Source of the DNA: Glaciihabitans arcticus
GTDB lineage: Bacteria > Actinomycetota > Actinomycetes > Actinomycetales > Microbacteriaceae
Assembly (NCBI RefSeq): GCF_004310685.1
Contig: NZ_SISG01000001.1
Coordinates: 682,001 to 746,000, forward strand
Direction: 5' to 3'
DNA: 64,000 nucleotides
Of the stretch, positions 52,481 to 60,562 are shown one piece after another. A program made the translations under genes and the position numbers. Under the pieces are notes generated by a model that was not told the origin of the DNA, made no database searches, and worked only from the letters and a program-made list of their open reading frames with translations. Each line of letters opens with the position of its first letter. Positions within the stretch are counted from its first letter, which is position 1.

Positions 52481-53469
52481 GCGAGCACTTTCGCCAGGTC
52501 GTACTTCGCCGGCACCTCAAGCTGGTCGTAGGTGCAGGAGCGCGGATCGCGGTCATCCCGCCAGCGCTCGAACTGGGCGGTGTGCCGAAAGCGCTCGCCC
52601 TCCATCTGGTCGTAGCGCACCTCGAGCACACGCTCGGGGCGCAACGTGACGAAGGACTGGTCCTTGGCGCCGGAGAAACGGTTTCGCTCGCGTTCGCCGG
52701 TCTCGGCCGCTCCGTCGTCGCCGCGAGTGACGAGCGGCTCCAGCTCGTCGATCAGCTCCAGCCGGCGCGCGTTGCTGAACGCGGACACCCCGCCGACGTT
52801 CTTCAATTCCCCTTCGTCGTAGAGGCCGACGAGCAGCGAGCCGACACCGGCTCGGGACTTGTGGATGCGGTAGCCGAGCGCAACGACGTCGGCCGTGCGG
52901 TGATGTTTGATCTTGAGCATCACACGCTTGCCGGGCGCGTAGGCGGCGGCGAGTGGCTTGGCGACGACGCCGTCGAGACCCGCGCCTTCGAACTCCTCGA
53001 GCCAGTGCTGAGCGAGTTCCACGTCGGTCGTGACCTGGCTGCGGTGCAGGGGAGCTGTCAGCGACAACTTCTCGAGTGCCGCCCGTCGCTCGCTGAACGG
53101 CAGGGTTGGGTCATCCAGCAGGTCGAAAGCGACGAAGGAGGCGGGCGTCTCGACCGAGAGCTTGTCGATGCGGCTTTGAGCGGGGTGGATGCGCTGCGAG
53201 AGGGCCTCCCAGTCGAGACGCCCGGCAACCGGCAGGATGATCTCGCCGTCGAGCACACACGGCTTCTTCAGCTGCCTGCTGAACTCGGCTACCAGCTCAG
53301 GGAAATACCGGGTGAGCGGCTTCGCCCCTCGGCTGCCGATCTCGACGGTCTCGCCGTCGAACGTCACGATGCCGCGGAATCCGTCCCACTTCGGTTCGTA
53401 GAGCAGCCCGCCCTCGACCGAATCGGGGAGGGGGATCGCTGAAACGGCCTTGGCCAGCATCGGTTCCAT
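52477..53469 (-). CDS. ATP-dependent DNA ligase (LigC-like)
   Basis: A 330-residue ligase. The adenylation Lys lies in EPKWDGFRG; other motifs are SRGAKPLTRYFPEL, DGEIILP, DGVVAKPL and the OB-domain start VMLKIKHHRTADVVALGYR. Size fits the LigC class of actinobacteria. Its product seals ends filled by the PolDom enzyme. It shares 4 nt at its 3' end with that convergent gene. A phosphoesterase domain, as in full LigD, is absent. Confidence 0.92.
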   Translation of the reverse strand: MEPMLAKAVSAIPLPDSVEGGLLYEPKWDGFRGIVTFDGETVEIGSRGAKPLTRYFPELVAEFSRQLKKPCVLDGEIILPVAGRLDWEALSQRIHPAQSRIDKLSVETPASFVAFDLLDDPTLPFSERRAALEKLSLTAPLHRSQVTTDVELAQHWLEEFEGAGLDGVVAKPLAAAYAPGKRVMLKIKHHRTADVVALGYRIHKSRAGVGSLLVGLYDEGELKNVGGVSAFSNARRLELIDELEPLVTRGDDGAAETGERERNRFSGAKDQSFVTLRPERVLEVRYDQMEGERFRHTAQFERWRDDRDPRSCTYDQLEVPAKYDLAKVLA

Positions 53470-53503
53470 GCGGGCAGGTTAGTCCTCGGCGCTAGAAAAC
53501 ATC

Positions 53504-53860
53504 TCAGGATTCCCAGCGAACGCCCCACGCGACGATCGGCTGCATGGAGTCCATAAGGTCGGCGCCGCGCTCAGTAAGTGTGTAGTGCACCTGCACGGGC
53601 GTTGTGGCGAGCACCTCGCGCTCGATCAGGCCGGCATGCTCCAGCTCTTTCAGTCGCTGCGAGAGCATGCGGTCGGAGAGGCCGGGAACTACGGCGAGGA
53701 TCGCGCTGAAGCGGGTCGCGCGGCGGGAGAGGGCGAGCATGATGCCGGAGCTCCAGCGGCGGCCGATCAGCTCGACCGAGCTTTGGAAGAGGCGGCAGGC
53801 GTCTTCGTCGATGTGCTCGAAGACGGAAGTCTGGAAGTCGGTGCGGGTCATTGTGCTCAC
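53504..53860 (-). CDS. HxlR family transcriptional regulator
   Basis: A 118-residue winged-helix regulator: CRLFQSSVELIGRRWSSGIM, then FSAILAVVPGLSDRMLSQRLKELEHAGLI, and a YTLTERGADL wing. The usual Cys near the N-terminus is present (EDACRLF), as in redox- or ligand-sensing HxlR proteins. It is divergent from the flavin-enzyme fusion at 53925 with 64 nt between, so it probably controls that gene and itself. Start is GTG 53860 or ATG 53851. Confidence 0.9.
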   Translation of the reverse strand: MSTMTRTDFQTSVFEHIDEDACRLFQSSVELIGRRWSSGIMLALSRRATRFSAILAVVPGLSDRMLSQRLKELEHAGLIEREVLATTPVQVHYTLTERGADLMDSMQPIVAWGVRWES

Positions 53861-53924
53861 TTACTTAGTGTAAGCGGCTTACGGGGTGTTTGCACAGTGC
53901 TCCCGATCCGCTCAGACTTGACCC

Positions 53925-56174
53925 ATGCCCGACTACCGCCACACCCTCCAGTTCGGAACCTTCATCACGCCGTCGAACGCGGCCCCCGACCAGACGGTCG
54001 AGCTCGCGGTGATCGCGGAGGAGCTCGGGTTCGACCTCGTGACCTTCCAGGACCACCCTTACCAGCCGGGTTTCCTCGACACCTGGACGCTGCTCAGCTG
54101 GGTCGCGGCTCGCACCTCGACCATCCACGTGAGCGGCAACGTGCTCAACCTCGCCATGCGTCCGCCGGCCGTGCTCGCGCGGGCGGCGGCATCCCTCGAC
54201 CTCTTGAGCGGTGGTCGTTTCGACCTGGGCCTCGGCGCGGGCGGCTTCTGGGACGCCATCGATTCCATGGGCGGCACCAAGCTGACGCCCGGGCAGGGGG
54301 TCAGCGCGCTGGACGAGGCGATCGACGTCATCCGGGGCATCTGGGATGCGGATGAACGGCGCCCGCTGCGCATCGAGGGCGAGTACTACCACCTGCGCGG
54401 CGCGAAGCGCGGACCTGCGCCGGCCCACGACATCCCCATCTGGCTGGGTGCACTGAAGCCCCGGATGCTGCGGCTCACCGGTACCAAGGCGGACGGCTGG
54501 TTGCCCAGCCTCGCGTACCTGCAGCCGGGCGACCTCGAGTCGAGCAACGCCGCCATCGATGAGGCGGCTCGCGCGGCCGGACGAGAGCCGCGCGAAGTGC
54601 GCAGGCTCCTCAACGTGGGTGGCCAGTTCGCTGCCCGCAATGGCGGCATGCTCGACGGACCCGCCGAGCAGTGGGTCGAGCAGCTGACCCCGCTCGCGCT
54701 CGAGCACGGCTTCGCGACGTTCATCCTCGCCTCCGACGACCCTGCGGTTATGCAGCGCTTCGCCGAAGAGGTGGCGCCTGCCCTGCGCGAGGCCGTAGCC
54801 GCCGAGCGTGGAGCGGGCGAGGAGGTGCGCTCTGCCGCGTCGATCGCCCTGCGCCGCGAGGGCATCGACTACGCGGGAATCCCCGAGTCGCTGAGGGCGG
54901 GCGCGGTCGAGCCCGGTGACTTCGGATTCGCCCGGGTCAAGTCCAACTACATGCGCGGGGGCAACCCGGGTATCGTGCTGCGCCCTTCTTCGACTGCCGA
55001 GGTTGTCGAGGCGCTCGAGTACGCGCGGCGTCATCCCTCGCATGCTCTCGGCATTCGCAGTGGCGGGCACGGCATCAGCGGTCGGTCCACGAACGACGGC
55101 GGCATCGTCATCGATCTGAAGAAGCTGAACGGCATCGAGGTCATCGGCGACCGGCTCGTGCGGGTCGGCGCGGGAGCGCGCTGGACCGACGTCGCGAACG
55201 CCCTCGAGCCGCACGGCTGGGCGCTGTCGTCGGGCGACTACGGCGGGGTCGGCGTGGGAGGGCTTGCGACGGCGGGCGGCATCGGCTGGTTGGTGCGCGA
55301 ACACGGGCTCACGATCGACCACCTGCGCGCGGTCGAGGTGGTGCTCGCCGATGGCACCGTCACCCGTGCCAGCGAGGACGAGAACCCCGACCTGTTCTGG
55401 GCGATGCGCGGCGCCGGCGGCAACTTCGGCGTCGCAACGAGCTTCGAGTTCGAGGTCGACGAGGTGGGGCTGGTCGCGTTCGCGCAGCTCGCTTTCCAGC
55501 TCGACGACACCGCAGAGTTCCTCGAGAGCTGGGGCGCGCTGGTGCAGGGGTCGCCGCGCGATCTTACGAGCTTCCTGATGATGGGCGGAGCCTCGAATAT
55601 TGCGCAAGTGCTGACCCTGGTCGACTCGTCGGACCCCGACACCGTGCTCGAACGCCTGCAGCCGATGGCCGAGCTGGCGCCGCTCGTGCAGCAGTCCGTG
55701 CAGATGCAGTCATACGCGAGCGTTATGGCAAACGTGCAGGGCGGACCTCACCGCGGGCAGGGCGAGCCGCTGTCCCGATCGGGGCTCATCGAGCGGTTCG
55801 ACAGCGGCGTCGCGCGGGCGGCGGGTGAGCTCATCGCCAGTGGCGCATCCCACTTCTTCTCGGTGCGGTCCATGGGCGGTGCGGTCGCCGATGTGGCTCC
55901 GGATGCCACGGCCTTCGCCCACCGCAGCGCCGGCTTCTCCGTGGTCGCCCTCGGGTCCAACGCCGCCCAGCTCGATGCCGCCTGGGCGCCGCTGCGCGAG
56001 CACTTCCTCGGCTCGTACCTCAGCTTCGAGACCGGGCAGACGGCCGAGGATCTCGCGAGCGCCTTCCCGCCCGCGACCCTCGCGCGGTTGCGCTCGCTCA
56101 AAGAGCGATACGACCCGGCCAACCTGTTCCGCGACAACTTCCCGATTGCGATGAGCCACACAGACGGCTCATAG
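53925..56174 (+). CDS. Fusion of LLM-class flavin monooxygenase and berberine-bridge-type FAD oxidase
   Basis: A single 749-residue frame joins two flavoenzymes. Residues 1-295 are a luciferase-like (LLM) oxidoreductase (FGTFITPSNAAPDQTVELAV; ERRPLRIEGEYYHLRGAKRG; PIWLGALKPRMLRLTGTKADGW). After a linker, about 345-749 is a covalent-FAD PCMH/BBE oxidase: VLRPSSTAEVVEALEYAR, RSGGHGISGRS with the FAD-linking His, GGLATAGGIGWL, and the BBE tail RYDPANLFRDNFPI. A second Cys for bicovalent FAD is not seen (GDYGGVGVGG). No frameshift or stop lies between the halves. HxlR divergence suggests substrate-induced expression. Confidence 0.9.
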   Translation: MPDYRHTLQFGTFITPSNAAPDQTVELAVIAEELGFDLVTFQDHPYQPGFLDTWTLLSWVAARTSTIHVSGNVLNLAMRPPAVLARAAASLDLLSGGRFDLGLGAGGFWDAIDSMGGTKLTPGQGVSALDEAIDVIRGIWDADERRPLRIEGEYYHLRGAKRGPAPAHDIPIWLGALKPRMLRLTGTKADGWLPSLAYLQPGDLESSNAAIDEAARAAGREPREVRRLLNVGGQFAARNGGMLDGPAEQWVEQLTPLALEHGFATFILASDDPAVMQRFAEEVAPALREAVAAERGAGEEVRSAASIALRREGIDYAGIPESLRAGAVEPGDFGFARVKSNYMRGGNPGIVLRPSSTAEVVEALEYARRHPSHALGIRSGGHGISGRSTNDGGIVIDLKKLNGIEVIGDRLVRVGAGARWTDVANALEPHGWALSSGDYGGVGVGGLATAGGIGWLVREHGLTIDHLRAVEVVLADGTVTRASEDENPDLFWAMRGAGGNFGVATSFEFEVDEVGLVAFAQLAFQLDDTAEFLESWGALVQGSPRDLTSFLMMGGASNIAQVLTLVDSSDPDTVLERLQPMAELAPLVQQSVQMQSYASVMANVQGGPHRGQGEPLSRSGLIERFDSGVARAAGELIASGASHFFSVRSMGGAVADVAPDATAFAHRSAGFSVVALGSNAAQLDAAWAPLREHFLGSYLSFETGQTAEDLASAFPPATLARLRSLKERYDPANLFRDNFPIAMSHTDGS

Positions 56175-56194
56175 GAATGACATAGGGATACCGG

Positions 56195-56223
56195 CTTGGG
56201 TGGGGGAATACCAACCCAAGGAG
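56195..56223 (+). promoter_or_regulatory. Hairpin overlapping the ribosome site of the DUF4956 gene
   Basis: CTTGGGT (56195-56201) pairs with ACCCAAG (56214-56220). The right arm shares AAG with the ribosome site AAGGAG (56218-56223), 5 nt before the start ATG at 56229. If formed, the hairpin would hide part of the ribosome site and lower translation. Confidence 0.5.
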
Positions 56224-56228
56224 TTCCC

Positions 56229-56804
56229 ATGGACACCCTCGCCATCATCGCGATCGACCTCGTCGCCGTCGCCGTGCTGACCTTCGGCCTGTATTTCCGG
56301 CGCCACCGCCGACGCGATCTCGTTGTCGCGTACCTCGTAGTGAACGTCGGAGTGCTCGCCGTGACCGAGGTGCTCGCCACGAGCACCGTCGGCGTCGGAC
56401 TCGGTCTCGGTCTCTTCGGGGTGCTGTCGATCATCCGCCTGCGCTCCTCCGAGATCGCGCAGCACGAGGTGGCCTACTACTTCGCCTCGCTCGCGCTCGG
56501 CCTCATCGCCGGCATGACGTCGACCCTCGATGTGGTGCCGCTCGCGCTCATGGCGCTCATCCTGCTCGTCATGTTCGTGGGCGACTCCAACCACCTTCTC
56601 AAGCACTACCGTCACCAGGTCGTGGTGCTCGATCGGGCCATCGCGGACGAGACGGCGCTCATCGCCCACCTCGAAGGCCTGCTCGGTGCCCGCGTGCACG
56701 GCGTGACGGTGCAGCAACTCGATCTGGTGGATGACACCACCACAGTCGACGTGAAGTACGAGCTCGGCGCGAGCGCCGCCGTGACCCGGGAGCGTGTCGC
56801 GTGA
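56229..56804 (+). CDS. DUF4956 membrane protein
   Basis: A 191-residue membrane protein of the DUF4956 family: about four TM helices in the first 115 residues (IAIDLVAVAVLTFGLYF, VVAYLVVNVGVLAVTEVL, GVGLGLGLFGVLSIIRLRSSEI, VAYYFASLALGLIAG and a following one) and a soluble C-terminal domain. It starts ATG at 56229 after AAGGAG. It overlaps the VTC gene by 4 nt. DUF4956-VTC pairs occur widely and are thought to act in polyphosphate-type surface or membrane processes; this is association evidence. Confidence 0.88.
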   Translation: MDTLAIIAIDLVAVAVLTFGLYFRRHRRRDLVVAYLVVNVGVLAVTEVLATSTVGVGLGLGLFGVLSIIRLRSSEIAQHEVAYYFASLALGLIAGMTSTLDVVPLALMALILLVMFVGDSNHLLKHYRHQVVVLDRAIADETALIAHLEGLLGARVHGVTVQQLDLVDDTTTVDVKYELGASAAVTRERVA

Positions 56805-57589
56805 GCCGCCTCGAGATGCTCGAACCCATCTCCCTCGAGGAACTCACGGAACGGGCATCCCTGCTGACGCGAGTGGACCGCAAGTACCTCGTCCCGGTTT
56901 CAGGGCTCGACGCGCTGCTCGGCGACCTGGGTGGTGCGACCCGTGTTCTCGAGATCGAGGGGCTGCGGGCATCCGAATACCGCTCGGTGTATTTCGACAC
57001 GGCGGGGCTCGACAGCTATCTGGCCGCAGCTCGTCGTCGGCGGCGTCGTTTCAAAGTGCGCACCCGCACGTACCTGGAGTCGGCGCAGTGCTACCTCGAG
57101 GTGAAGACCCGCGGCGGGCGCAGTCTGACAGTGAAGGAGCGGGTCGAGCACCCGGTGGCGGCGAACGATTCGCTCGAGGGCGATGACGGTTACGTGCAGT
57201 TCGCGCTGCACGAGGCCGGCATCGACTCGGTGCCCACTTCGGCGCTGCAGCCGACCCTGGTCACCCGTTACCAGCGCACGACGCTGTTCGTGCCGGAGGG
57301 GAGCAGCCGCGCGACCATCGACACCGCCCTCAGCTGGATCGACAACACCGGGCACACGATAGCGACGCCCGGCCTCGCGGTCGTGGAGACCAAGTCGGGA
57401 TCCACCGCCTCACCGGTCGACCGGGTGCTGTGGGCGCACGGCCACCGCCCGGCGAACATCTCCAAATACGGCACGGGAATGGCGGCCATGCGGCCCGAAC
57501 TCCCGCAGAACAAATGGCGACGCGTACTCGACCGGCAACTGCTGCCGGCCGTCGCCTCCACCCTCTCAACCCCCAGGAGCTCATCATGA
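56801..57589 (+). CDS. VTC domain protein (polyphosphate polymerase fold)
   Basis: A 262-residue tunnel-fold protein with the VTC/triphosphate-tunnel charges: TRVDRKYLV, SVYFDT, RRRRFKVRTRTYL, CYLEVKTR, RSLTVKERV, TLVTRYQRT and VVETKSG near the end. Yeast Vtc4 uses the same fold to make polyphosphate from ATP. All basic and acidic tunnel positions seem present, so it is likely catalytic. GTG start at 56801 overlaps the DUF4956 gene, and its stop overlaps the next gene by 4 nt (ATGA). Confidence 0.88.
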   Translation: MSRLEMLEPISLEELTERASLLTRVDRKYLVPVSGLDALLGDLGGATRVLEIEGLRASEYRSVYFDTAGLDSYLAAARRRRRRFKVRTRTYLESAQCYLEVKTRGGRSLTVKERVEHPVAANDSLEGDDGYVQFALHEAGIDSVPTSALQPTLVTRYQRTTLFVPEGSSRATIDTALSWIDNTGHTIATPGLAVVETKSGSTASPVDRVLWAHGHRPANISKYGTGMAAMRPELPQNKWRRVLDRQLLPAVASTLSTPRSSS

Positions 57590-59274
57590 AACGTCTGTTC
57601 GTCGCCCTTCCGCTCGTCGCGAGCCTCGGCATCCTCGCCGGGTGCTCAGCGGTCACCACCGACTCGGGTTCGCCCATCGCGGCGGTCAGCGCCGGAGTCA
57701 CGGCCGCCGAGGTACTCGCTGACAACGAGGAGGCATTCGTGGGCGAGAGCTCGTACAACACGTCATCCGCCACCGCAGTCGACCTGTCGTCGATCGAGGG
57801 CGACACCTACGAGATCACCGCGGCGGGCACCTATGTGCTGAGCGGATCGCTCGACGGCCAGGTCGTCGTGAACGCGGAGGGCGCGGACGTGACACTCGTG
57901 CTCGACGGGGCCACTGTGTCGAGCTCGACGAGCGCGGCCATCGCGGCGACCGCCGTCGAGAACCTCTCCCTGATCCTCGCCGACGGGTCGACCAACACGC
58001 TCAGCGACACGTCGAGCTACGCTTCGGACGCCGACGTGAACGCCGCGCTGTACTCCGCGGGTGACCTGATGATCAGCGGCGACGGCGCACTCGAAGTGAC
58101 GGGTAACGGCAATGATGGCATCGCCTCGAAGGACGGCCTCGCCATCACCTCCGGCACCATCTCGGTGACGGCGGTGGATGACGGCATCCGCGGCAAAGAC
58201 TCGCTCGTGGTGAGCGGCGGCACGATCGAGGTCGACGCCGGGGGTGACGGACTCAAGGCCGACAACGACACCGACGCGGACCGCGGCTACATCGCGATCT
58301 CGGCCGGAACCGTCTCGGTGACCTCGGGCGGCGACGCCCTTCAGGCCGAGACCGACCTCGTGGTGACCGGTGGCTCGCTCTCGCTCGAGTCCGGCGGCGG
58401 TGCCGGCGCGACCCTCGGTGCCGACGACTCGGCCAAGGCGCTCAAGTCGTCGGTCTTCCTGGTCGTCGAAGGCGGCACGATCGAAGCTGACGCGGCGGAT
58501 GACGCGATCAACGTGAATGGCGCGGTGCACCTGTCCGGCGGCTCGCTGTCCCTCGCGTCCGGCGACGACGCGGTCCACGCGGAGTCCGAACTGCTGCTCG
58601 ACGGAGCGGCGGTCGACGTGACCGACTCGGTGGAGGGGCTCGAGAGCGCTTCCATCCTCATCGCCGACGGCGAGGTCACCGTGCGCTCGACCGACGACGC
58701 GATCAACGCGTCCGACGGGTCGGGTGCGACCGAGGGGGCCGGCATGGGAGACACGGCGGCGGGCGTTTCGGTGCTCATCAGCGGCGGCACGGTTGTGCTC
58801 GACTCGGATGGCGACGGCCTCGACTCGAACGGCACGGCTCAGATCACCGGCGGCTCGGTCACGGTCTACGGTCCGACGAACGACGGCAACGGAGCGCTCG
58901 ACGTCAACGGCAGCTTCACCATCTCCGGTGGCGAGCTGCTCGCGGCGGGCAGCTCGGGCATGGCCGTCACCCCCGGCGAGGACTCCGAGCAGGTCACGGT
59001 TGCGGCAACCTTCGACCAGACCCTCGCTGCGGGAACGCTCGTCGAGATCACCGCTGCCGACGGCACCGTGCTCGCGACCTTCGAGGCGACGAAGGACTTC
59101 TCGTCGATCGTCTACTCCTCGGCCGACGTCGAGGATGGGGCCGAGTACTCGTTCGTCGTCGACGGCACCTCGGCGGCGACCGCGACCGGCGGCGTTGCCC
59201 TGGCCGGCGGCGTGGGCGGGATGCCCGGCGGTGGCGGCCCCGGCGGCGGCCCTGGCGGAGACGGGGACCGCTGA
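57586..59274 (+). CDS. Surface beta-helix lipoprotein (Cthe_2159/carbohydrate-binding-like)
   Basis: A 562-residue lipoprotein: signal LFVALPLVASLGILAGC (lipobox LAGC), then a long repetitive beta-helix of G-x-I/L-x-V/I motifs (LSGSLDGQVVVNAEGADVTL, ISGDGALEVTGNGNDGIASK, VSGGTIEVDAGGDGLKAD). It ends in a beta-sandwich and a Gly-rich tail (GGMPGGGGPGG). Proteins of the Cthe_2159 type bind acidic polysaccharides and are found beside VTC/DUF4956 genes. It overlaps the VTC gene by 4 nt, so it completes a three-gene operon. A role in binding or exporting a polyanion at the surface is inference. Confidence 0.85.
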   Translation: MKRLFVALPLVASLGILAGCSAVTTDSGSPIAAVSAGVTAAEVLADNEEAFVGESSYNTSSATAVDLSSIEGDTYEITAAGTYVLSGSLDGQVVVNAEGADVTLVLDGATVSSSTSAAIAATAVENLSLILADGSTNTLSDTSSYASDADVNAALYSAGDLMISGDGALEVTGNGNDGIASKDGLAITSGTISVTAVDDGIRGKDSLVVSGGTIEVDAGGDGLKADNDTDADRGYIAISAGTVSVTSGGDALQAETDLVVTGGSLSLESGGGAGATLGADDSAKALKSSVFLVVEGGTIEADAADDAINVNGAVHLSGGSLSLASGDDAVHAESELLLDGAAVDVTDSVEGLESASILIADGEVTVRSTDDAINASDGSGATEGAGMGDTAAGVSVLISGGTVVLDSDGDGLDSNGTAQITGGSVTVYGPTNDGNGALDVNGSFTISGGELLAAGSSGMAVTPGEDSEQVTVAATFDQTLAAGTLVEITAADGTVLATFEATKDFSSIVYSSADVEDGAEYSFVVDGTSAATATGGVALAGGVGGMPGGGGPGGGPGGDGDR

Positions 59275-59289
59275 CCCTCGCCGAATCGT

Positions 59290-59329
59290 CGAAAAGTGCT
59301 CCAACCCGCCCCGGTTGGAGCACTTTTCG
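59290..59329 (+). terminator. Perfect 17-bp hairpin terminator
   Basis: Arms CGAAAAGTGCTCCAACC (59290-59306) and GGTTGGAGCACTTTTCG (59313-59329) pair perfectly around a 6-nt loop. A further CGCCGAA/TTCGGCG pair (59279-59285, 59333-59339) extends it. It lies 15 nt after the beta-helix stop. A-rich and T-rich tracts inside the arms make it able to terminate in both directions. Confidence 0.8.
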
Positions 59330-59365
59330 CTGTTCGGCGGCGGGGCTGCGGCCGTGGAACGGTCC

Positions 59366-59445
59366 AACGGCCAGAGATTGACCCTCCGAGCGACCCGAAC
59401 CACGTTCTCTGGCCGTTCGAGCCGGGTGAATCGATCCAGTTGCGA
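59366..59445. repeat. Second copy of the tandem-hairpin repeat words
   Basis: Inverted arms AACGGCCAGAGA (59366-59377) and TCTCTGGCCGTT (59406-59417) match hairpin 2 of the 43961-44077 element. The word CCAGTTGCG a little further right (59436-59444) matches the start of hairpin 1. It is the gene-free region before the VOC gene at 59522. Confidence 0.55.
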
Positions 59446-59521
59446 GTGCCCGACTGGCAGATGTGACACGGCATGTGAACGGTGTTTACACTGAGGAACC
59501 CGTCACCGAAGGAGTTTCATC

Positions 59522-59995
59522 ATGGCCCCCATCACTCCGGTCCTCTGGTTCGACCTCGAAGGTAAGGAGGCCGTCGACTTCTACGTCGAGACTTTCCCCA
59601 ACTCGCGGGTGTTGGCGACGAGCGTCTACCCGGAGAGCGCGCCGCTTCCGGCCGGCACCTGGCTCACGATCGACTTCGAGCTGAACGGGCTGCGGGTGCA
59701 GGCGTTGAACGGCGGACCGGGACATCCCTTCACCGATGCCATCTCGCTGTCGACCGAGGTCGATGGCCAGGCCGAGGTCGACCGCCTGTGGCAGGCGATC
59801 ACCGGCAGCGGCGGTGAGGAGGGTCCGTGCGGCTGGGCGAAGGACCGCTTCGGGCTGTGGTGGCAGATCGTGCCGAAGGGCATGGGCAAGCTTCTGAACG
59901 ACCCAGACCCGGGCCGCGCGAGCCGCGCGATGAACTCCATGATGCAGATGAAGAAGATCGACCTGGCGGCGATCGAAGCTGCGGCAGCGGGCTGA
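59522..59995 (+). CDS. VOC family protein (PhnB/glyoxalase-like)
   Basis: A 157-residue vicinal-oxygen-chelate protein, PhnB type: TPVLWFDLEGKEAVDFYVET, ATSVYPES, FELNGLRVQALNGG and WAKDRFGLWWQIVP, the last being the conserved D-x-F-G-x-x-W-Q segment. The enzymatic role of these proteins is uncertain. A 3-nt gap separates it from the DHFR-like gene, so both form an operon. ATG at 59522 is preceded by GAAGGAG. Confidence 0.88.
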   Translation: MAPITPVLWFDLEGKEAVDFYVETFPNSRVLATSVYPESAPLPAGTWLTIDFELNGLRVQALNGGPGHPFTDAISLSTEVDGQAEVDRLWQAITGSGGEEGPCGWAKDRFGLWWQIVPKGMGKLLNDPDPGRASRAMNSMMQMKKIDLAAIEAAAAG

Positions 59996-59998
59996 AAC

Positions 59999-60562
59999 GT
60001 GGGCAAGGTGATCGTGCAGCAACTGGTGACGCTCGACGGATTTATGGCCGATGAGAACGGCGGCATCTCGTTTCACAGCGAGGTGGACGACTTCTCCGAG
60101 TCCGATGCGAGCCAGCTCGCACTGCTGGAAACGGTGGGCCACGTGCTCCTGGGCGCCGGAACTTATCGCCTCTTCGTGGACTTCTGGCCCACGCCGACCG
60201 CGGCGGACGAACCCGTCGCCGACCGGCTGAACTCACTGCCGAAAACCGTGGTCTCGCGCTCGCTCGGCACGGCACCGTGGGGCGACTTCGCGCCGGTGAC
60301 CGTCGAGCGGCGCGACCCGGTCATCGTCGCGCGCGATCTCGCCTCGGGCGAGGGCAATGTGATGGTGTGGGGCAGCATCGAACTCTCCCGAGCGCTGTTC
60401 GCCGGCGAGATGGTCGACGAACTGCACCTGACCGTGCTGCCCGTCACCCTGGGCGACGGCATCGGCTACCTTCCGAGTGATTTCGGGATGCACCGGCTCA
60501 CCCTCCTCCGCTGCGAGTCCTACAGCAGCGGCATCCTGAACCTCGTCTACTCGTTGCGCTGA
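59999..60562 (+). CDS. Dihydrofolate reductase family protein (RibD C-terminal-like)
   Basis: A 187-residue pyrimidine-reductase/DHFR-fold protein: VIVQQLVTLDGFMADENGGI, LLGAGTYRLFVDFWPTPT, KTVVSRSLGTAPW, GEGNVMVWGSIELSRALF and LHLTVLPVTLGDGIGYLP. This branch of RibD-like reductases has no assigned substrate in most cases. GTG start at 59999. Its end overlaps the convergent epimerase gene by 16 nt. Confidence 0.88.
   Translation: MGKVIVQQLVTLDGFMADENGGISFHSEVDDFSESDASQLALLETVGHVLLGAGTYRLFVDFWPTPTAADEPVADRLNSLPKTVVSRSLGTAPWGDFAPVTVERRDPVIVARDLASGEGNVMVWGSIELSRALFAGEMVDELHLTVLPVTLGDGIGYLPSDFGMHRLTLLRCESYSSGILNLVYSLR

Noticed and set aside
57763-59469. A 568-codon minus-strand frame over the beta-helix gene
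   Set aside because: Mirrors the repetitive beta-helix codons; rich in Arg, Gly and Asp with no known domain.
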